The translations under genes were made by a program, and so were the position numbers. A stretch of DNA of 64,000 nucleotides, taken from assembly GCA_964446945.1 (NCBI GenBank), contig CAYUQO010000011.1, positions 1 through 64,000 of the forward strand, in the 5' to 3' direction. How positions within the stretch are numbered: position 1 is the stretch's first letter; every line of letters begins with the position of its first letter. Shown piece by piece: positions 48,889 to 58,587 of the stretch. The stretch comes from CAIYRG01 sp964446945. Lineage in GTDB: Bacteria > Pseudomonadota > Alphaproteobacteria > Micropepsales > Micropepsaceae. A model generated the notes under the pieces. That model saw only the letters and a program-made list of their open reading frames with translations. It did not search any database and was not told the DNA's origin.

Positions 48889-50064
48889 ATGACGGAAAAC
48901 AAGCCGCAATACAATCTCCGGACCGAAAATGCGGTGCTCCGGGAACATCATCGCGTGCTCATCGATCTCGCGCGCTACGCCGCCGAAGCGCCAAATGTGC
49001 AGCGTTTCATGGATGACGCCGTGATCCGGGTTTCCGCGGCGCTCGAAATCGACCACGTGAAGATCATGCGCTACCGGCCGGAACACGCCGATCTGGTGAT
49101 CGAGGCAGGCGTGGGGTGGAACGCGGGTTCCCTGAAGGCGGTCTCATTTGCGACCGACATGGCCTCACCACCCGGGCGCACATTCCAGACCGGTCAGCCT
49201 GTGATGATTGCCGATTTGTCCGATGCTCCGGGATTTCGGATGTCCCACGCGCTCCGAGAACACGGAATCGTGTCGCTGTTGAACGTGCCGGTATTCTTCG
49301 ACACCGCCTGCTGGGGTGTGCTGGAGGTCGACAGCACCGTATTGCGCGGCTTTTCCGAGGACACGGTCACTTTGCTCACCGCGGTCGCCGCCCTGGTGAC
49401 CCTGGTGATCCGCAGGACAGGCCAGCAGCAGGAAAGTGCGACGACTGCCGATGTCCTGGCACAGGAGGTTCAAAAGCGCGAAGTCCTGCTGCGCGAAATG
49501 CAGCACCGCGTGAAAAACAATTTTCAGACCATTCTTGCCATGCTGAGCCTGCAGGCAGGCAACATGCCGACCTTACGCGGGCGCAGCATTCTGGAAAAAT
49601 TTGGCGACGCGATCAAAGCGATGTCGCTTGCGCACGATCAGCTTTCACCGTCGCAGCAAGGATTCCCGGTCAATCTCGCACCCTATCTGAAGGCCCTCGC
49701 GAGCAGCATCGGACTGACGGTGAGCAAGATCGCAATTGAAGTGAAAGCCGACGACGTATCTGTTCCCGTCGAACAGGCCATACCGATCGGGCTGATCACG
49801 AACGAACTTGTGACCAATGGCATCAAGCATGCTTTCGATGAGCGAGGAGGCACGATTCAGGTCGAGTTGATGGCAGCGGTTCGGCCGGGACTCGCCAAAC
49901 TTCTGGTACGCGACAACGGCAAGGGGATGAAGAAGCCCGATCCCGAGGGTTCCGGACTGAAATTGATCCAGGCACTTGCCGGCCAGATTCGCGGCACGAT
50001 CGAGCAGGAAACGTCGGACGCGGGAACCCTGACATCGCTGACCTTCCCCTCCCGCCCGCTCTAG
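48889..50064 (+). CDS. GAF-domain sensor histidine kinase (HisKA_2 family)
   Basis: A 391-aa soluble kinase: GAF domain (about 25-175), a linker coiled coil, the HisKA_2 phosphoacceptor box LREMQHRVKNNFQTI with His206, and an ATPase domain with NELVTNGIKHAF and DNGKGMKKP. Such kinases often feed general-stress (PhyR) or light-response regulators in alphaproteobacteria. No partner regulator is adjacent. The signal sensed by the GAF domain is unknown. The ATG follows a short gap after the divergent beta-helix gene. Confidence 0.88.
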   Translation: MTENKPQYNLRTENAVLREHHRVLIDLARYAAEAPNVQRFMDDAVIRVSAALEIDHVKIMRYRPEHADLVIEAGVGWNAGSLKAVSFATDMASPPGRTFQTGQPVMIADLSDAPGFRMSHALREHGIVSLLNVPVFFDTACWGVLEVDSTVLRGFSEDTVTLLTAVAALVTLVIRRTGQQQESATTADVLAQEVQKREVLLREMQHRVKNNFQTILAMLSLQAGNMPTLRGRSILEKFGDAIKAMSLAHDQLSPSQQGFPVNLAPYLKALASSIGLTVSKIAIEVKADDVSVPVEQAIPIGLITNELVTNGIKHAFDERGGTIQVELMAAVRPGLAKLLVRDNGKGMKKPDPEGSGLKLIQALAGQIRGTIEQETSDAGTLTSLTFPSRPL

Positions 50065-50081
50065 CGCGTATATTCCGCGGC

Positions 50082-51056
50082 ATGAACCTATCCCGGCGCA
50101 GCCGCTATTGCAGTTCGACAGGAGCGATTGATTCCATTTCCGCCGAAGCGTTCGAGCAGGAACTCGATCGCATCCGGGCCACAGCTGCGTCGCCCAATGC
50201 CGGCATCTTCGGGCCTGCATCGATGACGTGGCGCATCAATCGCGAGTCCGCGATTTTTCTCGGGGCCGGCCGCGCCTTGTTGCTGCAGTTGGCGCATCCC
50301 TGGGTGGCCGCCGCCATCGCAGAACATTCACCGGCCGTTGCCGATCCGGTCGGCCGCTTTCACCGCACATTCAATACCGTCTTCACCATGGTATTCGGCA
50401 CGCTGGATCAAGCGCTATCGGCGGCGCGCCGGCTGCACCGGCGTCATGCACAGATCACCGGCACTTTGCCGGCAGCAGCCGGTCCGTTCCCGGCCGGATC
50501 GGGCTATGTCGCCAATGAGCGTCACGCGTTGCGCTGGGTCCACGCCACGCTGGTGCAAACCTCCTTGCTGACCCACGATTTGATGCATCCGCCGCTCACC
50601 AGGGATGAGCGCGAACAATATTGGGCCGAGGCCCGCCTGTTTGCGGCATTGTTCGGCCTCCATCCCGCAGACTTGCCGGGCAATTGGCAGTCATTCGCAG
50701 CCTATGCGGACGAAATGATGCATTCGCGCCTGCTGACTGTCAGCCAGGCCGCTCGCGAAATCGCCAATCAACTGTTGTGCCGGACGCCAAAGTGGTACCG
50801 GGCGCTGACCGGCGAGATGCTTCCGCCACGGCTGCGCGCAGAGTTCGGCGTCGTGCATGGACAACGCGAGCAAGAGTCCGCGCGCCGTGCATTCGTCTGG
50901 CTGCGCCGGGTGTATCCCATGCTGCCGGATAGTTTGCGCTTCGTCGGGCCTTATCAGGAAGCAATCGCCCGGCTGCACGGCAGATTGCAGCCCGCACCGA
51001 CCACTCAGCTGCTCAACGTGATCTGGATCGGCCGCAGCCGCATGGAGGCTGGGTAG
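50082..51056 (+). CDS. MpaB/DUF2236-family oxygenase-like protein
   Basis: A 324-aa cytoplasmic protein of the DUF2236 (ER-bound oxygenase MpaB/MpaB') family: GIFGPASMTWRINRESAIFLGAGRALLLQLAHPWVAAAIAEHS, then FHRTFNTVFTMVFGTLDQAL and NERHALRWVHATLVQTSLL, with conserved His and Arg that in relatives bind haem. Relatives include latex-clearing protein and MpaB. The substrate is unknown. It starts 17 nt after the kinase gene and is probably co-transcribed. A GC-rich repeat follows. Confidence 0.85.
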   Translation: MNLSRRSRYCSSTGAIDSISAEAFEQELDRIRATAASPNAGIFGPASMTWRINRESAIFLGAGRALLLQLAHPWVAAAIAEHSPAVADPVGRFHRTFNTVFTMVFGTLDQALSAARRLHRRHAQITGTLPAAAGPFPAGSGYVANERHALRWVHATLVQTSLLTHDLMHPPLTRDEREQYWAEARLFAALFGLHPADLPGNWQSFAAYADEMMHSRLLTVSQAAREIANQLLCRTPKWYRALTGEMLPPRLRAEFGVVHGQREQESARRAFVWLRRVYPMLPDSLRFVGPYQEAIARLHGRLQPAPTTQLLNVIWIGRSRMEAG

Positions 51057-51068
51057 TACATATTCGCT

Positions 51069-51175
51069 TTGGCGCCCCAAAGGGGGGATCGCCGAGCACC
51101 CCCCTTCCGCCCGCCACACGCTCCGCTCCACGGAGCTGCGGGCACCTTCCCCCGCACTTCGCGGGGGGAAGGTGA
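51069..51175. repeat. GC-rich REP-like palindromic element
   Basis: A non-coding stretch with nested inverted repeats: CTCCGCTCCACGGAG and CCTTCCCCCGC followed by GCGGGGGGAAGG. It fits the CCTT/CTCCC..GGGGAG repeats also found at 54085, 61018, 61265 and 62800. Confidence 0.65.
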
Positions 51176-51186
51176 ATGCATCAGCG

Positions 51187-51756
51187 TCAGCGGCCGTAAC
51201 GTGCGGTGATGGCTGCTTTCGCCAGCGTGTGACCATGCAGGTTGAAGCCGACGAAGGCGCCCGACGCATCATTCGGAACATCGAGCTTGTCGGTGTCGAG
51301 CGCATAGACGGTGAGCACATAGCGGTGCGGCTTGTCGCCCATCGGCGGACATGGGCCGCCATAACCGGGCTGTCCGAAATCGGTGCGCGTCTGTCGCCCG
51401 CCGACCGTCAGATTGCCGGCGCCTTTGCCCGCGCCTTTCGGCAATTCGTGCACAGACGCCGGAATGTCGACCGCGACCCAGTGCCACCAGCCGCTGCCCG
51501 TCGGCGCATCCGGATCATACAGCGTGACGGCGTAGCTCTTCGTATTTGCCGGAGCATTGTCCCATTTCACTTCCGGCGAATTGTTGCCGCCCATGCAGCC
51601 GAAGCCATTCAGAACCTGATCGGCCGACATCATCTTGCCGTTGGCCATGTCGGTGCTGGTGACGGTGAATTTCTTGGCGGCGGCGGCACCAGCCGAACTT
51701 TGCAGGCTGGCCGCGACGACAACAGCAGCGGCGGACATAAGCAATTTCTGCAGCAT
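51187..51756 (-). CDS. YbhB/YbcL-type (PEBP) exported protein
   Basis: A 189-aa exported protein of the phosphatidylethanolamine-binding/Raf-kinase-inhibitor-like family. Signal peptide about 1-24. Family marks: YDPDAPTGSGWWHWVAVDIPASVHELP, then TDFGQPGYGGPCPPMGDKPHRYVLTVYALD. Bacterial members bind small anionic ligands; none has a settled role. GGGAG precedes ATG 51756; the frame is open to 51816. No neighbour suggests its function. Confidence 0.9.
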   Translation of the reverse strand: MLQKLLMSAAAVVVAASLQSSAGAAAAKKFTVTSTDMANGKMMSADQVLNGFGCMGGNNSPEVKWDNAPANTKSYAVTLYDPDAPTGSGWWHWVAVDIPASVHELPKGAGKGAGNLTVGGRQTRTDFGQPGYGGPCPPMGDKPHRYVLTVYALDTDKLDVPNDASGAFVGFNLHGHTLAKAAITARYGR

Positions 51757-52015
51757 GAACGAACTCCCGATGAATCTAATGGCCGAGAGATAAAAAATCG
51801 GACGGCCCGGTTGCAACCTTCATGGCGCCTGCTACCGCGGCATGCATTAAGGGACGCTTAACTGGTGCATGCGGATCACAGCCGGGTGAAAGGCCCGGAA
51901 AACACGGGATTGCAACCGCGGCCAGGCCACTTACCCACGCCGGATTCTTGCGGAACTTCCGGGAATAGCGCATAAATCCCGAGAATCTGGGGTTCTGACG
52001 TTTGCGGACGAAGTT

Positions 52016-52393
52016 GTGAACCGATCATTGGCAATCCGGTCCCGCACCGACATAGGGCGCAATTTTGTCGCGCTGCTGGTCGCGTTCGCCTTCGCGCTGC
52101 AAAGTTTTCTGACGCAAACCCATATCCATGGCGTTCCCGCCCATTTTGACGGCGCGGCAATCGTCAAAGTCGACACCGGCTCTTCCGGGGGCGGCAAAGC
52201 GCCGGCGGATACCAGTCCGCTCGATTGCCCATATTGCCAGGCCATCGCCCATAGCGGTTTGTTCTTCATGCCGGCAGCGCCGCTGCTTCTCCTGCCGGTC
52301 GCATTGGCGCACAGCATCGTTGCACCTGATTTCATTCAGGTCATCAAAAGCGCCGCCATCCTTCACCAGCGAAGCCGCGCACCACCGCGCTAG
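52016..52393 (+). CDS. DUF2946-type small membrane/exported protein
   Basis: A 125-aa protein from GTG 52016. Hydrophobic segment about 17-31, then QTHIHGVPAHFD with His residues, a CPYCQAIAHSG motif and a second hydrophobic segment (about 85-105). This fits the DUF2946 pattern, proteins commonly found beside copper or other metal resistance genes. Its position just upstream of a CzcCBA-type efflux operon on the same strand supports a role in metal handling, by inference. Confidence 0.72.
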   Translation: MNRSLAIRSRTDIGRNFVALLVAFAFALQSFLTQTHIHGVPAHFDGAAIVKVDTGSSGGGKAPADTSPLDCPYCQAIAHSGLFFMPAAPLLLLPVALAHSIVAPDFIQVIKSAAILHQRSRAPPR

Positions 52394-52515
52394 TCCGTAA
52401 ATCAGCAAGTCGCAGCCGCTGATGCGGCTGCTCTTTGCACCTTCCGGCAGGAATCTGCCGGACGGGCGGACCAAATGGAATCGTTCCGGCAAGGGCGTTC
52501 CGGGAGTGGTGCACA

Positions 52516-54051
52516 ATGAGGCAAGAAAACAGAAATCGAATTGCGAGCAGATTGCAGCCGGCGCGTCAGAGGCGGACCAGATGGTTGGCCGGCGTAGCCC
52601 TGCTGGTTTTGCCGCTGTCGGCCTGCGCCGTCGGACCGGATTTTCACAAACCGGAGCCGCCGCCGGTGACCACCTATCAGGCGACGCCCGCCACGACGAC
52701 CAGTGCCACGCCCGATGTGACGGGTGGTGAGGCACAGACATTCACGCAGGGCAAAGACCTGGTCGGCGATTGGTGGACGCTATTCCATTCGCAGCCGCTC
52801 GACGATCTCATCACCAGGGCGCTCGCCAACAACCACGACCTGAAAGCCGCACAGGCGGCGCTCAAGGTCGCGCACGAGAGCGCCCTCGCCCATCGCGGCG
52901 TATTCCTTCCATCGGTTCAGGCGGGGTTTTCGGCCAACCACCAACAGCAATCGGGAATCCTGGCGCCGACGCCGAACGCCAATATCTTCCAATACGATCT
53001 GTTCACGCCGCAGCTCAGCATTTCCTACACGCCGGATGTGTTCGGACTGAACAAGCGTTCACAGGAATCGCTGGACGCACAGGCACAGGCAGCGCGCTAC
53101 CAGATGCTGGCGGCCTATACGACGCTGACCGCCAATGTGGTGGTCACGGTCATTCAGGCCGCGGCTCTGCAAAGCCAGATCGATGCCACGCATCAGCTGA
53201 TCGACATCGACACCAACATCGTGAAGATTTTGCAGTATCAGCTCGACAAGGGTTATTCCAGCCGCGTCGATCTTGCCGCGCAGCAGACGCAACTTGCGCA
53301 GGTCAGCGCTACACTGCCTCCGCTGCTGAAACAGCAGGCGCAGTTGCGCGACCTTCTGGCGACGCTGACCGGGCTTTATCCGAGCCAGGCACCGGCCACC
53401 AATTTCGATCTGACCACACTGCAACTGCCGACGGATCTGCCGCTCAGCCTGCCGTCCACGCTGGTCGAGCAGCGGCCTGACGTGTTGCAGGCCGAGGCCA
53501 ACCTGCATTCCGCCAGCGCCCAGGTTGGAGTCGCAGCGGCGAACCGTTTGCCAAATTTTCTCCTGACCGCCGATGTCGGCAGTACAGCGCTCCAGATCGG
53601 TCAGATATTCGCCTCCGGCACCGGATTCTTTGGCCTCGGTGCGGCGCTGACCGCGCCGATCTTTGAAGGCGGCATGCTGAAGCACCAGGAACGCGCGGCC
53701 AAAGCAGCGTATGAGGAATCGACGGAGCAATATCGCAGCACGGTGCTGAACGCGCTGCAGAACGTCGCCGACACGCTGGCGGCGTTGCAGCAGGATGCCG
53801 ACGGGCTGAAAGCATCGGCGGCTGCCGAGACCGCGTCCAAAACCTCGCTCGACCTCGCGCAACGGCAGGTAGAGGACGGTTATAGCGGCTACCTCAATCT
53901 GCTGAATGCGCAGCAGAGCTATCAGCAGACCCGGATCACGCTGCTGCAGGCGGAAGCCAATCGCTTTGCCGATACCGCGGCGCTGTACCAGGCCCTGGGC
54001 GGCGGCTGGTGGCATCACCCAGAATTGGCGGAGAACAGCCATGCAAAGTAG
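52516..54051 (+). CDS. RND efflux outer-membrane factor lipoprotein (NodT/OprM/CzcC type)
   Basis: A 511-aa outer-membrane channel with lipobox LSAC (about 36-39) in WLAGVALLVLPLSACAVGPDFHKPEPP. Features of the NodT/OprM family: DWWTLFHSQPLDDLITRALANNHDLKAAQAAL, RRGVFLP-like PSVQAGFSA, then the repeat LVEQRPDVLQAEANLHSASAQVGVAAANRLP and the final LNAQQSYQQTRITLLQAEANRFADTAALYQALGGGW. ATG 52516 follows GGGAG; the frame is open to 52435. Its end overlaps the adaptor gene by 11 nt. First gene of the tripartite efflux operon. Confidence 0.92.
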   Translation: MRQENRNRIASRLQPARQRRTRWLAGVALLVLPLSACAVGPDFHKPEPPPVTTYQATPATTTSATPDVTGGEAQTFTQGKDLVGDWWTLFHSQPLDDLITRALANNHDLKAAQAALKVAHESALAHRGVFLPSVQAGFSANHQQQSGILAPTPNANIFQYDLFTPQLSISYTPDVFGLNKRSQESLDAQAQAARYQMLAAYTTLTANVVVTVIQAAALQSQIDATHQLIDIDTNIVKILQYQLDKGYSSRVDLAAQQTQLAQVSATLPPLLKQQAQLRDLLATLTGLYPSQAPATNFDLTTLQLPTDLPLSLPSTLVEQRPDVLQAEANLHSASAQVGVAAANRLPNFLLTADVGSTALQIGQIFASGTGFFGLGAALTAPIFEGGMLKHQERAAKAAYEESTEQYRSTVLNALQNVADTLAALQQDADGLKASAAAETASKTSLDLAQRQVEDGYSGYLNLLNAQQSYQQTRITLLQAEANRFADTAALYQALGGGWWHHPELAENSHAK

Positions 54052-55291
54052 AGCAGGTTGTAATCGAAATCTTTCGAAAAGCTCCCCTCACCCAGCAGCG
54101 TCAGTACGCGTTTGCTCCGCAAACGCGGGCGCTGCGTCCCTCTCCCTCAAGGGGAGAGGAAAAATTGCCGCTTGCGTCGCGTCATTAGCGCTGTTGCTTT
54201 GCGCCTGTTCGCCCGGTGATGCGGGTCAGGCGCCGCCGCCTCCGGCACCGGTGGCGAAGAACGTCACGCTGACCCCCGACCAGCGGCAGCACATCACGCT
54301 CTACACCGTCGCGTCCTCCAATTACCGGCGCGCCATCGAAACCACAGGTGCGGTCGATTTCGACGGCGATCAGTCGACCAGCGTGCTGGCGCCGATCTCG
54401 GGTCCGGTGTCGCGGCTGCTGGTATCCGTCGGACAGCGCGTGAAGAAGGGCGATGTTTTGGCGCTGGTGGAATCGCCGGATTTCGCAACCGCGGTCAGCA
54501 CCTATCGCAAAGCCATTGCAACGGCGCAGACCACGCGCCGCGTTGCCGATCTCGACAAAGACCTGTTCTCGCATCAGGGCGTGCCGCAGCGCGAAATGGA
54601 GCAGGCGCAAACCGACGCGGCCAATGCAGAATCCGATCGCGACGCGGCACTGCAGGCGCTGGTTGCGCTCGATGTCGATCCGCAGTCGATCTCCGACATT
54701 CAGGAAGGCAAACCTGTCCCGCGCGTCGCCGGCGTGATCCGCGCGCCGATCTCGGGAACCGTCGTCGAAAGGCTGATCACACCCGGTCAGCTCCTCTCCG
54801 CCGGCACAACGCCCTGCTTCACCATTGCCGATGTCTCGCGCGTCTGGGTGACAGCGAATATTTTCGATTCCGATATCGCGTCGATCGCGGTGGGGGATCC
54901 GGCTCAGGTGATCACCGGCGTTGGCGGCAAAACATTTCCCGGCACCGTCAACAATATCGCCGCCCTGGTCGATCCCAACACGCGATCGGTTGCCGTGCGG
55001 GTGGTTGCGAACAATCCCGGCGAAATCCTGAAAAAGCAGATGTATGTCCGTGTCCGGATCAATAGCCGGCAGCAGAGCACGGGACTGCTGGTGCCAGATT
55101 CGGCAATTTTGCGTGATGATGAGAATCTGCCCTTCGTCTATGTCGTCCAGCCTGACGGCAGTTTTGCGCGGCAGCGTGTGACACCAGGATATCGCAGCGG
55201 CAATCAATACGACATCACCAGCGGTCTCAAAGCGGGCGACAGGATTGTCACCGAAGGCGGCGTGTTCGTTCAGTTCATGCAGAATCAATGA
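54041..55291 (+). CDS. CzcB/CusB-type RND periplasmic adaptor with repeat-encoded N-terminus
   Basis: A 416-aa adaptor lipoprotein. Lipobox LLCAC at about 53-57 (Cys57 or the one before), followed by a Pro-rich linker, a lipoyl/biotinyl domain (APISGPVSRLLVSVGQRVKKGDVLALV), a coiled coil with QTTRRVADLDKDLFSHQGVPQREMEQAQ, a second lipoyl half (RAPISGTVVERLITPGQLL), a barrel and the membrane-proximal end GLKAGDRIVTEGGVFVQ. ATG 54041 (GGAG upstream) is the only in-frame start. Codons 15-41 come from a REP-like palindrome (54085-54162), so an odd 27-residue insert precedes the signal peptide. It overlaps the next gene (ATGA). Confidence 0.88.
   Translation: MQSRAGCNRNLSKSSPHPAASVRVCSANAGAASLSLKGRGKIAACVASLALLLCACSPGDAGQAPPPPAPVAKNVTLTPDQRQHITLYTVASSNYRRAIETTGAVDFDGDQSTSVLAPISGPVSRLLVSVGQRVKKGDVLALVESPDFATAVSTYRKAIATAQTTRRVADLDKDLFSHQGVPQREMEQAQTDAANAESDRDAALQALVALDVDPQSISDIQEGKPVPRVAGVIRAPISGTVVERLITPGQLLSAGTTPCFTIADVSRVWVTANIFDSDIASIAVGDPAQVITGVGGKTFPGTVNNIAALVDPNTRSVAVRVVANNPGEILKKQMYVRVRINSRQQSTGLLVPDSAILRDDENLPFVYVVQPDGSFARQRVTPGYRSGNQYDITSGLKAGDRIVTEGGVFVQFMQNQ
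54085..54162. repeat. REP-like palindrome inside the adaptor gene
   Basis: CTCCCCTCACCC ... CGCGTTTGCTCCGCAAACGCG ... CCTCTCCCTCAAGGGGAGAGG. Two hairpins of the same type as the repeats at 51069 and 61018, read through in frame as codons 15-41 of the CzcB-like gene. Confidence 0.7.
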
Positions 55292-58200
55292 GCGAATATC
55301 CGCAAGCCGAAATCCCCCCCAGCCCATCGCTGATGAACCGCATTGTCGGTTCCTGCCTGAATCAGCGCATGCTGACATTGTTGCTGGCGATTGCGCTGAT
55401 CGTGGCGGGTACGCGCTCGCTCGACCGCCTGCCGGTCGATGCCTATCCCGACCTTTCGCCGCCAAAGGTCGAAATCATCACCCAATGGCCCGGACATGCC
55501 GCGGAGGAAGTCGAACGGCTGATCACGATCCCGGTCGAACGCGCGATGAATGGACTGCCCGCGATCACGGTTGGCCGTTCGATCTCGCTGTATGGGTTGT
55601 CCGATGTGAATCTGACCTTCGACGAAGGCACGGACAATTATTTCGCGCGTGAACGCGTGTTCAACCGGCTGCCCGACATTACCCTGCCAAGCGGCGTCAC
55701 GCCGTCGGTGTCACCGCTGTTTTCGCCATCGGGCCTGATCTACCGCTATGTCCTGCAGAGTCCCGACCGCTCCCCCATGGAATTGAAGACCTTCGAGGAC
55801 TGGACGGTCGAACCGGCCTATCGCGCCGTGCCGGGTGTGGCGGACGATTCCGGTTTTGGCGGCGGCACCATGCAATATCAGGTGCTGCTCGATCCGGCGA
55901 AGCTGGCGGGCGTGGGCCTTTCGGTATCGCAGGTCGAGACTGCGCTCGGCGCCAATAATGGCAATAGCGGCGGCGGCTTCTATTCCCAAGGCGGCCAGTT
56001 CTATTACGTGCGCGGCCTCGGGCGCATCAAATCCATTGAAGACATCGGCGATGTCGTTGTCGCGGTGAAGGATGGCACGCCGGTCCTGGTCAAGGATGTC
56101 GGCAAAGTCGAGATCGGTATTGCGCCGCGGCTTGGCGAGTTCGGCTATGAGAAGCAAAACGATGCGGTCGAAGGCGTCATCCTGCTGCGCACCGGCGAGA
56201 AGACCCAGGACGTCCTGAAGCGGGTCGAAGCAAAAACGAAGGAGCTGAACGAGCAAATTCTGCCCAAAGACGTGAAGGTGGTGCCGTTCTATGACCGCAG
56301 CGATCTGGTCGCGCTGACGATACAGGTGGTGGAACAGAACCTGCTGCGTGGCATGGCGCTGGTGCTCGTGGTCCTGATCTTCTTCCTCTACGATTTTCGC
56401 GCCGGACTGATCGTTGCCATCACGATTCCGCTGGCGCTGTTGTTCGCGTTTGTCTGCCTTGATATCCAGCATGCTTCCGCCAATCTGCTGTCCATCGGCG
56501 CCATCGATTTCGGCATCCTGGTGGATGGCGCAGTGGTGATGGTGGAGAATATTTTCCGCCAGCTCGCGCTCCAGCGTGAAAGACCGGCAAACGTTCTCGA
56601 TATCATCCGGGCCGCGGCGGCGGAGGTTGACCGCCCGATTCTCTATGCGGTCGGCATCATCATCGCCGGGTTCCTGCCGATCTACGTGCTCACCGGGCCA
56701 TCCGGCACACTGTTCAAGCCGATGGCCGACACCATGATTTTTGCGCTGGTGGGTTCGCTGATCATTACCCTCAGCCTGTTGCCGGTGCTGTGTTCATGGC
56801 TGATGCGTAAAGGAATTCGCGAACGGCGCAATGTCATTTTCAACGTCATCAGATCGGCCTATATGCGCCTGCTCGAACCGTGTGTCGTGCATCCCTGGGC
56901 AACCATCGTGGTTTGCGCGGCGCTGTTCGGCGCCTCCCTGCTGCTGATTCCGCGGATCGGGGCGGAGTTCATGCCGCATCTCGACGAAGGCGCGCTGTGG
57001 GTGCGCGCGACCATGCCCTACACGATTTCATTCGATGAATCGGCGAAGATCACGCCGCAGATTCGCGCCATCCTGACTTCGTTTCCGGAAGTCACGACCG
57101 TCGGTTCAGAACTCGGCCGGCCGGATGATGGCACCGACCCGACGGGTTTTTACAATGTCGAGTTCTATGTCGGTCTGAAACCCTATTCGCAATGGCGCGG
57201 CCCATATCACGACAAAGCGGAGCTGATCGAGGCGGTCAATCGCCGGTTGGAAGGTTTCCCCGGGATTATCTTCAACTATACCCAACCGGCAGAAGACGCG
57301 GTGGATGAGGCCGAGACCGGGCTGAAAAGCGCGCTCGCCGTCAAAGTGTACGGACCCGACCTGCAAACGCTCGAACAGAAGGGCAAAGCGATCAAGGACA
57401 TTCTCGGGCAGGTGCGCGGAATCAATGAGATCACGCTGGTCCGCGAATTGGGCCAGCCGAGTCTGACCATTGACGTGGATCGGGCAAAGATCGCCCGCTA
57501 TGGCCTGAATGTCTCCGACATCAACGGGCTGATCCAGACCGCGATCGGCGGCGATGCCGCAACCCAGGTGGTGCAGGGTGAAAAGCAGTTCGACCTCATC
57601 GTGCGGCTTGATCAGCAATACCGCGACAATCCGGAGGAAATCGGGAATATCCCGGTTGCGACCAGCGGAGGACAGCAAATTCCGCTAAAGGAATTCGCCA
57701 ATATCCAGGTGGATAACGGCGCCTCGATGATCTATCGCGAGAACAATTCACGCTATATCGGCGTGCAGTTCTCCGTGGACGGACGGGATCTCGCCAGCGC
57801 GGTTCAGGACGCGATTCAGCAGGTCAACCAGAAAGTGACCCTGCCGCTCGGCTATCGGCTGGATTGGGGCGGCGAATATTCGGAATACACTGCGTCACGC
57901 GCGCAAATGAACGTCATCCTGCCGCTGACATTGGGGCTGATTTTCCTGCTGCTGTTTGCGCTCTACAACAATTTCAAATTTCCATTCATCACCGTGTTCG
58001 GTGTGATCCTGTCGGCGCCGGCCGGCGGACTCGCCGCATTGTGGCTGACCGGCACGCCGTTTTCCGTGTCGTCCGGAGTCGGTTTCCTCGCTTTGTTCGG
58101 CGTCTCGGTGCAGACCGCGGTGGTCTATATCTCCTATGTCAATAAACTCCGCGGCCGGGGTCTGACCATCGATGAGGCGGTCCGCAAAGGGGCGCAAATC

Positions 58201-58407
58201 CGGCTGCGCCCGATCATGATGACGGCGCTCGTCGCAGCACTTGGTTTGCTGCCCGCCGCGCTCGCCACCGGAGTTGGCACCGACAGTCAGCGCCCATTCG
58301 CGCTGGTCATCGTCAGCGGGTTGTTCACCCGGCTCTTCATCAGCGTGTTCCTGATGCCGGCACTGTATGCGGTCGTCGCGCGCGACGGCGACCGTCTGAA
58401 CGTTTAG
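55288..58407 (+). CDS. CzcA-type heavy-metal RND efflux pump
   Basis: A 1039-aa heavy-metal (HME) RND transporter. N-terminal SPSLMNRIVGSCLNQRMLTLLLAIALIVAG, then VDAYPDLSPPKVEIITQWPGHAAEEVERL; TM4 carries DFGILVDGAVVMVEN, the signature of CzcA-type divalent-cation pumps (the Asp and Glu needed for transport are kept); it differs from the Cu/Ag (CusA) motif. Later DEGALWVRATMPYTISFDESAKI and RLRPIMMTALVAALGLLP are also family typical. Likely substrates are Zn, Co, Cd or Ni (inferred from motif). ATGA overlap with the adaptor. Together with 52516 and 54041 it makes a complete tripartite system. Confidence 0.92.
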   Translation: MSEYPQAEIPPSPSLMNRIVGSCLNQRMLTLLLAIALIVAGTRSLDRLPVDAYPDLSPPKVEIITQWPGHAAEEVERLITIPVERAMNGLPAITVGRSISLYGLSDVNLTFDEGTDNYFARERVFNRLPDITLPSGVTPSVSPLFSPSGLIYRYVLQSPDRSPMELKTFEDWTVEPAYRAVPGVADDSGFGGGTMQYQVLLDPAKLAGVGLSVSQVETALGANNGNSGGGFYSQGGQFYYVRGLGRIKSIEDIGDVVVAVKDGTPVLVKDVGKVEIGIAPRLGEFGYEKQNDAVEGVILLRTGEKTQDVLKRVEAKTKELNEQILPKDVKVVPFYDRSDLVALTIQVVEQNLLRGMALVLVVLIFFLYDFRAGLIVAITIPLALLFAFVCLDIQHASANLLSIGAIDFGILVDGAVVMVENIFRQLALQRERPANVLDIIRAAAAEVDRPILYAVGIIIAGFLPIYVLTGPSGTLFKPMADTMIFALVGSLIITLSLLPVLCSWLMRKGIRERRNVIFNVIRSAYMRLLEPCVVHPWATIVVCAALFGASLLLIPRIGAEFMPHLDEGALWVRATMPYTISFDESAKITPQIRAILTSFPEVTTVGSELGRPDDGTDPTGFYNVEFYVGLKPYSQWRGPYHDKAELIEAVNRRLEGFPGIIFNYTQPAEDAVDEAETGLKSALAVKVYGPDLQTLEQKGKAIKDILGQVRGINEITLVRELGQPSLTIDVDRAKIARYGLNVSDINGLIQTAIGGDAATQVVQGEKQFDLIVRLDQQYRDNPEEIGNIPVATSGGQQIPLKEFANIQVDNGASMIYRENNSRYIGVQFSVDGRDLASAVQDAIQQVNQKVTLPLGYRLDWGGEYSEYTASRAQMNVILPLTLGLIFLLLFALYNNFKFPFITVFGVILSAPAGGLAALWLTGTPFSVSSGVGFLALFGVSVQTAVVYISYVNKLRGRGLTIDEAVRKGAQIRLRPIMMTALVAALGLLPAALATGVGTDSQRPFALVIVSGLFTRLFISVFLMPALYAVVARDGDRLNV

Positions 58408-58587
58408 AGGCTGAGCCCCGTCAAGCTCCGCCGCGCGATTAAGAAATTGGCAGAGCTAGCCGCACCCGGCGCAAAGCGCCGCGGCAGACTTAAAAAGGAG
58501 CGCCGCAAAGCGGTCGCGGGCGCGCGGTGGAAGCGGCCAGCGAGTAAGTATACAATACTGGCGTGCACTTTCGGGGAGGAGAGCGGC

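Noticed and set aside
41880..55465. Long antisense open frames opposite the efflux genes (for example 41880-43247, 44223-45098, 53059-54042 and 54185-55465, minus strand)
   Set aside because: They lie opposite clear RND, adaptor and channel genes, have no ribosome sites and encode Arg/His/Gly-rich low-complexity protein, as expected for mirror frames in GC-rich coding DNA.
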